Assembly (NCBI GenBank): GCA_000827205.1
Contig: KN832556.1
Location: forward strand, 927,198 to 991,197
DNA length: 64,000 nt
Direction: 5' to 3'
Source of the DNA: Plicaturopsis crispa FD-325 SS-3
Taxonomy: Eukaryota; Basidiomycota; Agaricomycetes; Amylocorticiales; Amylocorticiaceae
Below the pieces are notes generated by a model. The model searched no databases. It was not told the DNA's origin and saw only the letters and a program-made list of their open reading frames with translations. The position numbers were made by a program, and so were the translations under genes. This document shows, one piece after another, positions 20,871 to 33,920 of the stretch (position 1 is its first letter; every line of letters begins with the position of its first letter).

Positions 20871-21995
20871 CGTCTTTGGCTAAGCAGGACCGATAGACAG
20901 ACACTAGAAGCTGACGCCGTAGGTCAGGGCTGTTCGGTTTCGAAAGCTCTTCATGATGTCGACGCTCCAGGGAGGCTCGTTGGCAGTCCAGAAGATCTAC
21001 GTCGAACCGTGTGCCACGGATGGTCCGGTCCCACGTCAAACGCAAAGGCGCGTATGCTCGTGCGAGCAGACCGAGTGCAACCATAGTATCGACGATGCAG
21101 AGCTGGTCGGCGACAGAGCTTGGCAGGTGCATTGCCCGGAGTACCATACACGTCAAAGCTACAATCGTACAGGCAAGGTTCCGTTGATCATCTACTTGCG
21201 TATGCCCACATCAATCGCGTGTTTCGACGTCAAGGCATCCTGAGAAAACTCACCGCAGGACATGGGGTTCCGGTCTGTTCCTGTACAGAGTTGGCAGTGT
21301 ACGCCCTATACGTGTCAAGCAGGCGTAGATAACGCGCTTGTCAATCCGTTCGAGCGGTGCAGGGATCAATGATCAGAGCAGCGGTGTACATCCGTCGCCT
21401 GCGCACATTCTGAAGGACACGTATTTTGGGCCTGTGTTGAGCTGCTATCACTCGGGGAACGTTTCATGTTTTGCGGACCGAGAGTCAGAATGGCCTGGAT
21501 AGGTTTAGCGGAGGATTTTGTAGAGATTGCATGTGGAAGATAGAGTCAAGTGAGGTCGGCGAGTCCTTGTGGAAGATGCAAACATCAGAAAGCAGAGCCG
21601 GAGACTGTAAAAACAATTTCGTCAAACCCACGGCTTGACTTTCGTCGTCGTGTCCAGCGTCGGTCCCCCTGAACTGCGCAGTCGCATGGTTTTCGTTATT
21701 CTCTCTCTGGCACGCCTATAGGCATCTCTTCCTCGTACTTCTGCGTTTCGTTGGAGATTGAAGAGGCACAGCTAGGTCCGTTTTTTCTTGTTTGACACCT
21801 GACACCCTTGCTGGTTCTCTGCCTTGCTGCACCCGCATTTTTCTCATATCGCGTCTGTATCACCCACTAACTTTATGCTATCCAGCCCACAGCACCCAGC
21901 TACCCATATCCTACGGGCCCTATCTATTCTGTAACCCGGTGCGGTGATACACCCGTCATACCAGCCAGCAGTTGCTGCGTTCGCCACCGCAGGCC
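20871..21995. other. Intergenic region upstream of the RhoGAP gene
   Basis: The minus strand keeps a frame at 20725-21156 (ALGLLARAYAPLRLTWDR, EELSKPNSPDLRRQLLVSVY) that may be a gene relic, but no family is recognised. The rest, T/C-rich toward 21800-21960, is the likely promoter and 5' UTR of the RhoGAP gene. Confidence 0.4.
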
Positions 21996-24900
21996 ATGCC
22001 TACCCCCGTAGACCCGTCGATATCTTCGGCGTCTTCTCTCTCGTCCTCGTTTTCGTCGTCTACAGGATCCTCCATGCTTCCAGCGACCCTTTCCAACTCC
22101 AGCCAGTCTGATATCGTAACTTCCGATCACCCCGCGTACCCAGCCCCCACGCCTGGCCCTTATACACTCGCTGCTTCTCGCGCACCACCACGGTCGTCTT
22201 CTGTCTCTACTAATATGGGCCAGAATTTCAGCAGACCCCAGGAGCCACCCTCACACTCGTCGTCTCCTGCTTCCAGGGCCATCGCCTTGGGCAACACCGC
22301 CGCTGCCACAGGGCTCAAGCTGAAGCGTGCGTTCGCTGGCCGCCGCAAGCCTTCTAACGAATCGATTGCGCAGGAGAGACTCGCCAAGGGCAAAGAGCGG
22401 GAAGATGCGCATGCCAGTCAGACTGCGCTCGTGCGAGGGAACCGCAACCACAGCGCAAAGCAGATCTCGCTGAATCTGGCCTCTCAAGTATTTAGCGGCA
22501 GGAAGCGCTTGCAGCAGCCCATATCCCCCGATGGTACGCCGCCTGCGCCGCCGCCAAAACCAGTCGGCCTCCAGGCACGCAAGAAACAGGGTCCGAGCCC
22601 GCTGGAATTGCCCGCGGAACCTCGTGTAGACAACAGAGCGTCAATCCTGGTGAGTAGCCCAAATGTCGCAGCTGCTCTGAGGTACATGCACCATGACGAT
22701 GCCGAGCGACTTAATATGTCATCGATGGACGTCGAGCGCGGGAAGGACGAGACAGAGAAGGAGGCATGGAGGAAGAGCGACTCGGCGACTAGTCATCACA
22801 CTGTGAGAGCTGGCGCTACCGCGGGTACCCGGCCTTCTCGACCGGTCTCGTTTGCAGAGTCTCTGCACTCTACGCACACCATCGTTCCCGTCAACCGGCG
22901 CCTGAGTGCGCTGGTGATGGATGCAGAGTTTGCTACTCCCGAAGAGGACTCAGACGTCCCCTATTCTTCTCCTCCCATCCTGTCCAGAAAACGAACGTCG
23001 TCGCCCTCGGGATCCGCCAAATCACGCAACCGTCGGTCTATGTCCCTGGATCTGGGTACACTTCTGGGCAGCAAGAAATCTCCCACCCCGCGTTCGAGCG
23101 CACATGCTGCGGAAGTAGAGGGCCGGCCGGCCTCACGATCCGTCTCAGAGGGTGTCAACATTCCTGGGTTGTCGTCGACCCGAGATACTCCTACTCTGAC
23201 TCGTGCCGCCGCGAACGGCATCATCTCTCCTTCAAGCTCGAACGCATCCTCTCAGAGCACTGGGAACAACGTCAAAGGTCGCCTCGCAGCTTATACAGCT
23301 GTAAGCAACGGATTAACTCCTCCATCCCCACCGTACTCCACGACCTCCTCGGAGCATTCTGCAGAGCGGGTGCCACCTTCTCATCCACAGCGGCAACGTC
23401 TTCACCCACCCGGACAACAACCACCGCCGTCATTCAGGCAAACCGCCATCAGCATGACTAGTGGCTTCGCTCCTGCCGCCGGCCTGGCCAAACGGGCTGT
23501 AGAGAAGATGGGCCGTGCGTGGGGCGGCATGGGCTCCAGCTCAGGCAGCTCGGTATATTCGTCATCCTCGTCGAATGGCACAGCGCCGTCCTCGTTCTCC
23601 AGTCAGGAGCACGGCTTCGGACGGAAGACGAGCTCTGAAAACCCATCCGAATCCAAGAAGGGAAAGAAGCGCACGACACCCAACCCGCCTTCTGGAGGGT
23701 GGAGTGGAGCCTCTAGCGGCAACGGCCACTCATCCTCCTTGTCTGATTTCGATGGTTTCATGACACCTTCTGGCCCGCTGTTAGGTACACGTTTACGAGG
23801 TCCGATGCGCCTCACCCCGGGCGGCGCAGGTGTCGCCGGCGGTATTGTATTTGGGCGAGACCTGAAGACATGCGCACGGGAAACTGCGGTGTCGATCAGA
23901 CCACCTGGAGAGGCGCTTGATGTAGATGCGAAGTCAAAACCTAAGCATCATCGGTCTGGTAGTGTCATGCCAGTGACTCCGGAGGTGCCAAAAAGCGTGT
24001 TAGAAACTAGAGCATTGCCTGCTCTCGTAGTTCGCTGCGCTCAGCACCTGATGGCTTGGGGCGTGCAGGAGGAAGGCTTGTTTCGGTACGCCCTTCCATT
24101 TTAGTATTGGACGTACTACATACTCATTCAACGAAATTTAGCGTCTCTGGACGTCCATCTCATGTCGCCAAGTTGCGAGCCGAGTTCGACACGGGTTGGT
24201 GGAATTGAAATTATCTGAAGCACAAGTCCCTGACATTGCATACGTAGGAGCGGACTATGACATGTCGGAATGCTCGCCGGGGGACTTGGATCCTCACGCA
24301 GTTTCGTCCATATTCAAGGCATATCTCCGAGAACGTAAGCCTGCACAAATGAAGACTTCATGTTGCGCCACAAATATTAACGAGGCGTGCATCACAGTAC
24401 CCGAACCGATTCTAACACACGCCCTGATGCCATACTTCGATGCCGCCATGACTGCCGAGTCAAATAGTGTCAATGCTAAGGCTAGCGAGGCAACGTCACT
24501 TCCTCGCGCTGGCATGCGTGGGCCTGGTTTGCCGACTGGCGGACCGAAAGGCGGCGCACTACCCCTCCGGAAGCCTCCGTCATTGTCGACTCTAGCCATG
24601 CCCAATTTCTCTGGCCTACGCCCGCCATCTGACTCGCTGATTAGCCTTCTAGCATCTCTCATCGCGCGCCTCCCGCAAGAAAACAGGGATCTCATCAGGA
24701 CTGTTACCGAGCTCATTCGGGCGACTGCGAAGCGAAGCAAGGAGACGAAGATGCCTCTGAGCAATCTTCTGCTAGTCTTCTGTCCCAGCTTGAATATGAG
24801 TCCGCCTCTGCTGCGCGTACTGTGCGAAGCTCAAGGCATCTGGGAGATTAAGCCGTCCGAGGCCATCGTAGATCCCATTGTCATGGATATAAGGCCGCAG

Positions 24901-26289
24901 AACCGCGACACTATCATTAACATCGGCGTCGATCCTTCGCGCGCCACCGACAATTCCGACCGCACCGATGGCAGCCCGTCTGCCTCGACAGATGCGGACA
25001 GCGTCCCTGCGGAGGTCTCGAGCGAATCCGAGCAGTTGGTTGCTACCAATGAACGGCCTCCCTTGCCTAGTCCTCCGACGCCAGAAATACCACCGAGCCA
25101 GCCTCAAGCTGGGTCAAGGCCTCTGCCTCGTCCCCCTGTATCAACGGTATATATGGACGCGAGGGAAGAACTTGCCCGTTCGAGGTCCGGGTCCGGGTCC
25201 AGTGCAGCAGCTGGGTCTGTTGCGAACGCTGCTCGCTCTGCAACCTCCTCCGTGTCCTCGCTGTCCTACGTTTCGACGTCCGAAGACCCTTCTCTATCTA
25301 TCAGAGATTTGCCCAACCCTCACCTTCCTCCAGAACTATCGACTTCCTCAGCCGAGTCGCTGGTAACGCCTTCAACGTCGTCGGGCCGGCCATCCTTTTC
25401 AGAGATCCAGCCCGCCAGCGAGCTGTACGCAAAACAAGAGTCGTCGTTCCGTCCAATGTCACCGGTCATTGCTGATTCTGATGATCGGCCTTTGCCAACG
25501 GCTCCAAGTCGACCTTCTCTCAACTCACCTATACAATTCCCCTCTGTGGGAAGTACCCCCTCGACACCAATATCACGCCGGAAATCAATTCCTTTCCTTT
25601 CGCTCCCTGGATCTCCCTCTAAGAGCGAGCCTGGATCTCCAAATTCGTCGCCTTTGTCAACGGCCAGAGTCAAGAAGCCTTCGCTCCATCTTCTCTTCTC
25701 GAAACGGTCATCGTCAGTGCTCCGGTCGGGGGGTCTGACTATTTCTGCGCCATCGCCCTATCTACAACCTCATTCAGCATCTGGCTCATCTTATGGCATG
25801 ACACCCGTCTCTGCGGTATCTATGGTGACTGCACCCCAGTGTAGCTCGCATAGCCTTCCCCCGACACTGGATTTGCTCATCAACTCATCGCCCCTCCAGT
25901 TTGATTTGGACACATATGAAGAACGCGCTCACGATGAGATGAAGGCCACGGATTATACCCCTTCCGTTGATAACAAACCCTCTGCCTCCGCGGTGTCTCC
26001 CGACTTTGACGATCGAGCAAATGAAACTCCCATAGCGGATACTTTCCGGTCTGCGGCACCTCAAATTACTCGCGACCTCCCCGCAAATCCTGTCGTAGCG
26101 CCTCTGCGTGTCAAGCACAAGGCTAGTGCATCGCAGTCATCGGTTGCATCATTATCGACGACGTCAATCGACCGCTTAGGGCTGGGCACAGCTGACACTA
26201 CCCGAGAGGACGATCAATGGGCTCAGAGCGTGCTCATGGCTGCCGACGCACATAGTCTTTGGTCCACGAAAGAAGCTGGGTCTTCGTGA
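21996..26289 (+). CDS. RhoGAP domain protein, large and Ser/Pro-rich
   Basis: GTPase-activating protein for Rho-family GTPases. The ATG at 21996 (MPTPVDPSISSASS) follows no earlier in-frame ATG. The first ~640 residues are low-complexity Ser/Pro/Thr. The RhoGAP domain spans about 23840-24860: VFGRDLKTCARETAVS, VPKSVLETRALPALVVRCAQ, then the arginine-finger block EGLFRVSG (split by intron 24086-24141) and SHVAKLRAEFDTG. After intron 24195-24247 come ADYDMSECSPGDLDPHAVSS and IFKAYLRE-LPEPILTHALMP (across intron 24335-24397). LISLLASLIARLPQENRDLI and MPLSNLLLVFCPSLNMSPPL complete the domain. A Ser/Pro-rich C-terminal region of about 480 residues ends at 26289. About 1,370 residues in all. It shares the window with CDC24, an activator of Cdc42. 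Target GTPase is not shown. Confidence 0.9.
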
Positions 26290-26829
26290 CGGAAGGGGGC
26301 GTCATGGCCCACGTCGTGGTCATCGCTGGAACGACGATTCTGGACGTACGTACTTAGGTTGATAACTAATTATTCGTTTTCTGTCGTCGCATGTTGTTTT
26401 TCACGTTTTCTGGGTGTCCGCTGTTGGTACGAAAGATCAACGGCTGGATTTCGAGCACACCTTCATTTCTCTCTTTTTCGTCCCATTCTTTTCACTACAT
26501 TTATACGGTACAGATTTGCGACGCAGGAGAGTAGTTGCCACTCATACATTCCATATTTTTAAACGCAGGGAAAGCAGGACATCCACATCCAACATAGTCT
26601 CTCCTCCATCATACTCACTTCCATGTACTTTCCGACATAACTATTTCGTCTGAACCTCGAACATATGGAGACCGCATACTTTGGAACGTGCCAGAACGTG
26701 CTCTTACGATGACATCAGTGCAAGTTAGAGCTACTCGTGGCGCTCCGCATTTGTTTGACTTGGATGGACGGAATCTAGGTTAAACGGTTGAACAGTTTGC
26801 TTTTGCCCCCATCTTGTTCCTTAACGGCC
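26290..26829. other. Intergenic, RhoGAP 3' end and GH63-like promoter
   Basis: 540 bp, T/C-rich around 26380-26620, no conserved frame. No TATA box obvious near 26830. Confidence 0.5.
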
Positions 26830-29800
26830 ATGGCATCTGAATCTATCAAGAAAGTGCAGGGCAAACTGTTTAGAGGTGGTATTCACGGACCTCAGCAGCC
26901 AGCAGGCGAAGCCCGCTCGTCTGACGCCGGCCTCACCATCCACATCCCGAAACCTTCTCCAGCAATAAATACGAATCCACCGCCCAAAAATACCAAAACA
27001 CCTCCATCAAATGTCACAGACGCTCCTAACGGCTCAGACGAGAAGCTACCCCCGACGGAGTCGTACCGCAGCAGGCTGATCAACGAGCTAGGGGGTCATT
27101 ATCGCGGCGTAGAAAGACATCGTCTTCTTCAAGACGAGAAGAAAAAGAGACATTGGAAGAGATGGGGCCCATATCTTAGCGATAGACAGTGGGTAAGTAC
27201 TTCTTTCCCTAGTCGCACATGCACACTGATTGAGAGGACGCGATCAGGCGACTGTCCGCGAGGATTACAGCGCAAACGGCGATGCCTGGAGCCATTTCCC
27301 TCACGAACACGCACGCTCTCGCGCGTACCGATGGGGTGAAGATGGCATGGCCGGAATCTCTGACAACCACCAGCGGTTATGTCTTGGCCTGTCACTTTGG
27401 AACGAAGAAGACCCCATCTTGAAGGAGCGATTGTTTGGTGTGACAAGCCACCAAGGAAATCACGGCGAGGACGTCAAGGAGCTATACTACTATCTCGACT
27501 CGACGCCTACTCATTCGTACATGAAGTTCCTATACAAGTATCCGCAGCGCAGATACCCGTATGAAGAGCTGGTAACCGAAAACACTAGACGATCCCGCGA
27601 TGAGCCTGAATACGAGATAATGGATACCGGGGTATTTGACGACGATAAATACTGGGACGTATTCATGGAGGTATGGCTCTTCTATGATAGAAATACTGCA
27701 CAGACTAATATCCCGATCCCGTAGTATGCTAAAGACGAGGACGACCCGGATAGCGTCTACGTTCGTATAACGTCGTACAATCGTGGTCCGGACACCGCCA
27801 CACTACATGTCATCCCTCAACTGTGGTTCCCCAACACTTGGTCGTGGCCAGCCGAGAAACCTCCTATGCCATCTCTCTCTGCATCTGTCACCAAATCGGA
27901 CATCAACTACATCACTGCCAAACATCCGACACTTGGCAAGACTCACCTTTACTGCCTCCCTTCCCCTCCTCCTGTAGGCCCCACGTACAATGGCGAAGCG
28001 GACGGCGACTTGGATGCAGTCGAGCCCGAGCTTTTGTTTACCGAAAACAACACAAACTTCAGTCGATTATACGGTGGTCAAAACGACTCGCCATACTGCA
28101 AAGACGCCTTTCACGACCACATCATCCCCTCCCATCGACCTCCCACCTCCGAAGACGAAAAATATCCTGGATTTTCGCATCACAGAATCCGCTCCGGAAA
28201 TTATCCAGAGTCTCCAACGGAGGAGCGCGAGGAGGGGCCCTGCACGCCATTTCCATCAGGCCCCAACTACGTCAATCCTGACAAAGTTGGCACAAAAGCC
28301 GCGGCCCACTACACATTCCGCGACGTCCCCGGAAACGGCGGTTGCGCCGTGGTCCGGCTCAAGCTCACGCCCAACAAACCCTCCGCAGACCCGAGCATAC
28401 ACGACGAGGGCATCTTTGACGACACGGTAGAGGAACGGCGAGAGGAGGCAGACGAATTCTACAACGCGCTTGTGTTTGGGCCCATCAGCGACGATCTGAA
28501 GCAGATAATGAGGCAGGCTTTGGGAGGGATGCTCTGGACGAAGCAGTACTACAAATTTATCCAGAAGGAGTGGATGGAAGGCGATCCTGCGCAGCCCCCA
28601 CCACCTCCGGAACGCAAGAACGTCCGCAACAAGGTGCGATCGCCGCCCTACAAAAGTCTGCAATACATTAACTAGTTCTGTGTTTCAGACATGGCCCCAT
28701 CTCTACATCGCTGACATCTTATCGATGCCTGACAAGTTCGCAGTAATTCTTTTGAATGTACAGGCATGAAATACTGACATGTTTTGAACAGGTGGGAATA
28801 CCCATTCTTCGCCGCATGGGACACCGCGTTCCACTGCATTCCGCTGGCCGTCGTCGACCCTGCATTTGCGAAGAAGCAATTGGATCTGCTAACGCGAGAA
28901 TGGTACATGAAACCAGATGGCCAGATGCCTGCATACGAGTGGAATTTCGGAGACGTCAATCCGCCTGTCCACGCTTGGTACGCTGTCAATTGTTTTTGTA
29001 AACCCATTCCAGTGCTGACAGTCTCGCCAACAGGGCTACTTTCCGTGTATTCAAGATCGAGCGTAAGCTGACCGGTAAAGAGGATTTGCCCTTCCTGGAG
29101 CGTGTCTTCCAAAAGCTCTTGCTTAACTTTACTTGGTCCGTCGATGATACAATAAGCATACTCAACGCAACTAATCGGGAATTTATAGGTGGGTTAATCG
29201 TAAAGACCAGGGCGGGAACAACGTCTTTGAAGGAGGCTTCCTCGGGCTTGACAATATTGGCCCGTTCAATCGGTCAGAACCCTTGCCTACGGGCGGAAAT
29301 CTTCGCCAAGCCGATGGCACGGCCTGGATGGCATTCTACTGTCTCAATATGTGAGTTCTCTACGAGTACGGTACCCTATGCACTCATTATAACTCCCATT
29401 TGCAGGCTCAACATTTCGCTCGAGCTTGCGAAACATAACCCGGTCTATGAAGATATCGCGTCCAAATTCTTTGAGGTCCGTATCAAACGTCCTGCTACTT
29501 GATTCAGTTTTCTTACCGCAAATGCAGCACTTCATCGTGATCGCCGATGCCATGACCTTCGAAGAAGGTGACAACAAATCAAGCTTGTGGAACGAGGAAG
29601 ATGGGATGTACTACGATGCCATCCAGTTCAGCCCCGGACACTCTATGCAGCTTCCCGTGAGCAGTCTCGTCGGCCTCATACCCTTGTATGCGACCCTGGT
29701 TCTCGAACCCGCGACTATCAACCGCTTCCCTGGGTTCAAGAAACGCATGGAGTGGTTCATTGACAACCGGCCGGAGTTGTCTGCCAGAAATATGGCGAAC

Positions 29801-30964
29801 ATGAAGGGTGCGTAGGGTTTCGGCACGCATGCTAGGCTGTAGCTAACGTGTGGACAATTGCCAGCCGGAGGCAGGGGCGAGCGCAGACTTTTGGCGCTTG
29901 CGAGCAAGGAGCGTCTTGTCCGCATTCTTGAGAAAATGCTGGACGAGGACGAGTTCTTGAGCGAGCATGGCATCCGCTCGTACGTGGCATCCTACTTCGC
30001 CGAATTGACGCACGGAACTGAGTACAACTTTCCAGGTTATCGAAGAGGCACCAGAATGAACCGTGGGGCATGGATGTCCACGGGGAGCGATACGAAGTCG
30101 GGTATTGGCCTGGCGACTCCAAATCAGGGATGTTTGGAGGGAACTCAAACTGGCGGGGGCCTATCTGTGAGTTCACCGCTGTTCTCATCCTATCCGCGTA
30201 ACAAGGCGTCTCACGATACAACAAACGCAGGGCTGGCCACAAATTTCCTGCTGATAGAGTCTCTTCAACGATTTTACCAATACTACGGCGACGAGCTGCA
30301 GGTCGAGTGTCCGACTGGAAGCGGCGACTACATGAATCTTGTCGCTGTCGCAGAAGAGATCCAGCACCGGATAATCCACATATTCGGCAGAGATATGGAA
30401 GGGCGGCGTGCGACGAACGGGGGCAACCCTAAATTAGACCGTGACCCGCATTTCCGCGACTACGTGTGGTTCTACGAGGTGTGTCCGTTTTGAGTGCATT
30501 CGCTACGGGCCTTCGAGTGACGTCTCATCCCACGCAGTTCTTCCATGCCGACAATGGCAGCGGGCTTGGCGCATCGCATCAGACTGGCTGGTGCGAGCTT
30601 TTCTCTTTGTGAAATGCTGGTTCGCTTTGCTGAGGTTAATCTACTGTAGGTCCGGCCTCGTTGCATACCATATTCTTCAAAGCGGTGTTAGCTGCCGTCT
30701 GCCGAAGACTCCACGAAGTATGTTCTTCCATACCTTTGGTGCATTCTTTTTTTGACAAATGGTTCGTAGCACCACGGAGTCTCGTGAATCACTACTTCGA
30801 CGTGAGTGCTCTGAATGTATTCTTCAGACATTGATGGCTGAATCTGCACACAGGAAATGATTGATACTCAATCTGAGTACGGCGACGACGCGCAGTCCGC
30901 GTTCAGCGCTATGAGCGCTGCTGATCTCAACACCCTTGGGGACATCTCTCCAGATGCATTGTAA
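26830..30964 (+). CDS. GH63-like glycoside hydrolase / mannosylglycerate-hydrolase-fold protein (yeast YMR196W type)
   Basis: Large probably cytosolic (alpha/alpha)6 barrel protein; no signal peptide. The ATG at 26830 (GGCCATGG context) gives [14 protein letters not shown]. Family landmarks in order: [74 protein letters not shown] and [20 protein letters not shown]. Then come [94 protein letters not shown] and [13 protein letters not shown]. The last exons end [16 protein letters not shown] at 30964. More than ten introns of about 50-65 nt. The WDTAFH and [11 protein letters not shown] blocks are the usual active-site region of this group. Substrate is not known from sequence; classical ER glucosidase I would have a membrane anchor, which is absent here. 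Confidence 0.88.
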
Positions 30965-31371
30965 ACGTTCTAACCATCTAGTGCCGTAGAAAATCTAGGT
31001 TTCATATCTTGGGAAAAAGCGTAGGATAGAGATGGTGTGTAGAGACATGTTGTTTACGATTTTACGAATAGAATTGTAGCCCTTGACGCTCTCGCTCCTT
31101 AGACGGTCCGGCGGGTAATTCGCGACGCGCCCGGCCCAGTGACGCTCACGTGAGAAAAATGGACGCGTTCTTTCCGCCCCGTACCGCGCGCATCGCCGTC
31201 GTCTTGTACTGAAGATTTCGGATAAATGCCTCGTATTCGATGCTCCTCCTGACAAGGAATATCAGAGCGGCCCGCTGAAAACACAGGCATGTGTACAATA
31301 TAGCGTTCCGTGTCGGTATAAAACATCTCCGTTGCGATGGCCTACATCCAGGTGCTAACGACCAGCCTACC
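30965..31371. promoter_or_regulatory. Polygalacturonase promoter region
   Basis: About 400 bp between two plus-strand genes. A TATA-like TATAAAA at 31317-31323 lies 49 bp upstream of the polygalacturonase ATG. No other gene. Confidence 0.55.
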
Positions 31372-33325
31372 ATGTCCCCTCTTTTCGCCCTCCTGCTTTG
31401 TGCTAGCGCAGTAGTCGCATCTCCTCTTGCCAGTGGATGCGTAGGAACTATATCTTCTTTGGACGACGTCGACGCTGCGGTGGAATGTACTACCGTAAAT
31501 ATCAACGCATTCACTGTACCGGCAGGTGAAAGCTTCTCCCTCGACCTGGCCACGGGCACGACTGTCAACTTGAGTAAGCCATCTCTCATACCAAATATGC
31601 ACGACACATTGTAACGCGATGTTTTGTTTCAGATGGCGATGTTTTATTCGGAAACAAGACTTGGGCAGGTCCGCTGTTCGCTATCAGGTAATGACCCAAT
31701 TAGCGGACAGATTTTCACGAGCCCGTACTCATGACTCACTGGAATAGCGGTGATTCTATCACCTGTGGGTCTTTCCTTCATTGGCTCTGCACGCGTTTGT
31801 TAATCCCGTATTCCTGTAGTCAATGGTAATGGGCACATTTTTGACGGTGGCGGACCCTTCTACTGGGTAAATCATCCTTGACATTCCTTGGACGCGCGCG
31901 GGCTGAACCTTTTGAAGGACGGCCTCGGGGGAAACGGTGGTGTTCAGAAGCCTGCGCCGATGATGAAGTGAGCTCCCGCTGTCTTTAAATGTATCCACTA
32001 TACGCCTGACCATTGACGCTATCTGCAGAATAAAGATATCAGGGACATTCTCTGTATGCGTCTTTTCTGCCTTTTCTACTACGAGCTAAACACCATTTAG
32101 GATGTCAATGTCGTCAATTCGCCTAGTCGCGTTTTCTCAGTGTCGAACCCTGGACCACTGACAATATCTGGGATAAACATCGACAACTGTAAGTCTGGCC
32201 ATATCCTTCCAACGGAAACGTGTCTTACCTTCGTACAGCGCAAGGGGACTCTCCCAATGCTAATAGCGACGGACAGCCTGCAGGTGAGATGCTTTGCGAC
32301 GAAGAAGGAATTTTCTCAGCCTGGGCGCAGGCCATAACACGGACGGCTTTGACGTCAGCACACACAACTTGGTCATCGAGAATAGGTCTCTACCTTCCTT
32401 AATATGCCTACTTCGATAGCTGACCCGTCCAAACCCACAGCACCGTAAAAAACCAGGTCATGATCCAGTGCCTCACCGCTCGGCCACGGACGGCATGCTA
32501 AAGTACTCTGTGCTTGCAGGACGACTGCCTCGCAATCAATTCAGGAACCAATATCTCTTTTATAGGGAACACCTGCTCTGGGGGACATGGTATCTCAATC
32601 GTAAGCGCGCGACAGCAGTTCGTCATCCGACCGGACTCAACATCAATTGTGCCCCACAGGGATCCATATCGTCCGATGCTACAGTCTCTGGAATCACCAT
32701 AAGCGGCAACACGATAATTAACAAGCACGTACCATATCCCCTTCTATGCATAACATGCCAGTGTTATTAATGCCATTATTCTCTTTTCAGCGACCAGGCT
32801 CTGCGGATCAAAACGAAAGCTGCGGCGACGAACAGCACCGTTTCAGACGTGACCTACTCCGTATGTCCCCCTGGAACGTCCGAAACAGCTGACGTTGACG
32901 ATGGAGACGGACATAGGGTAACACCGGCACTGGAATGCGACGTTTCGGAATCATCATCGACCAGGTATGTAACCATTCTGATTTCTCTCGCTCGGTCCTC
33001 GCTATGCTCACCGACGCCGATAATTTCAGAGCTATCCCGACACCATCGGCGTGCCGGGTACAGGCGTCATCATATCGGTAAGTTTAGAGTGTACTCTATG
33101 TTGTCTGAACATTGACTTTGTGGCTAATATCATACTACCTGCTAGGGCATCAACTTCGTCGGGGATACGTCGTCCATCGCTGTCGCTGATGGCGCTGAGC
33201 GTGTCGCTGTTAATTGTGGTGTGGGCTCGTGCACTGGTACTTGGGATTGGTCAAGCCTTAAGGTCAGCGGTGGGACGGCAGGACCAATTAACAACTTCAC
33301 GGGAATCGAGGGCTTTACTCAGTAG
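31372..33325 (+). CDS. Secreted endopolygalacturonase (GH28)
   Basis: Hydrolyses alpha-1,4 links in pectin outside the cell. The signal peptide [20 protein letters not shown] starts at 31372. Mature landmarks: [18 protein letters not shown], then [34 protein letters not shown] and KPAPMMKIKISG. The four GH28 signatures are all present across exon joins: HNTDGFDVS (about 32330), [16 protein letters not shown] (about 32510), [11 protein letters not shown] (about 32575) and ALRIKTKA (about 32800). These carry the three catalytic Asp, the His and the Arg-Lys pair. The end [18 protein letters not shown] stops at 33325. About 12 short exons, typical for agaricomycete GH28. The presence of GHG and RIK favours an endo-acting enzyme. 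Confidence 0.93.
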
Positions 33326-33920
33326 GGGCGCAACTAGTTATCGGAGTTGTACCAATATCCTCGATTCAATGTTCAGCGCACAGCATCACTTCAGTGCTCA
33401 GCGCTCAGTGCTCGATACCCATAATCAAAAGTTACGACTAGTCAGGCTAATGGATTTGTTCAACACTCATAGCATTGCATAGGCTCTAAGAGACGAATAC
33501 ATGTCACATAAACCGGACGTATCCACCTATTAGACAGCGCCGACCCTCTACCAGGGCCCACGGCGTAAAAATCCGGGGGAAACACGAAACCCGATATAGA
33601 TATGTAAGAAATAGGTGAGGAAAGAATGGGTAATGTGGATTAAGTCCTCGACGAAGATAGACGATAAGAGACATCAGGTAAGGGGTGGTGGACGGAGGAC
33701 GAAGAAAAAGAGACAGGGCAAACGATGGTGGGCGTGAACAAGCCAGTAGTACACAGATGGTAACGAATGTAAGGTTTCCAGATGAGACGGGGTGAAATGA
33801 TATGCGGATAACGAGATAGATGAGTGCAGTGCGTTTTGATGTGAGGGTGCGTGAGGGTGAGATGATGCTGACGAAAAAGAAAAACATGAACGAACGGACA
33901 CGAACAACCGCGCAGGCCAG
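33326..33920. other. Convergent intergenic region, polygalacturonase / CDC24
   Basis: 595 bp between two 3' ends. Small frames only; nothing recognisable. Confidence 0.6.
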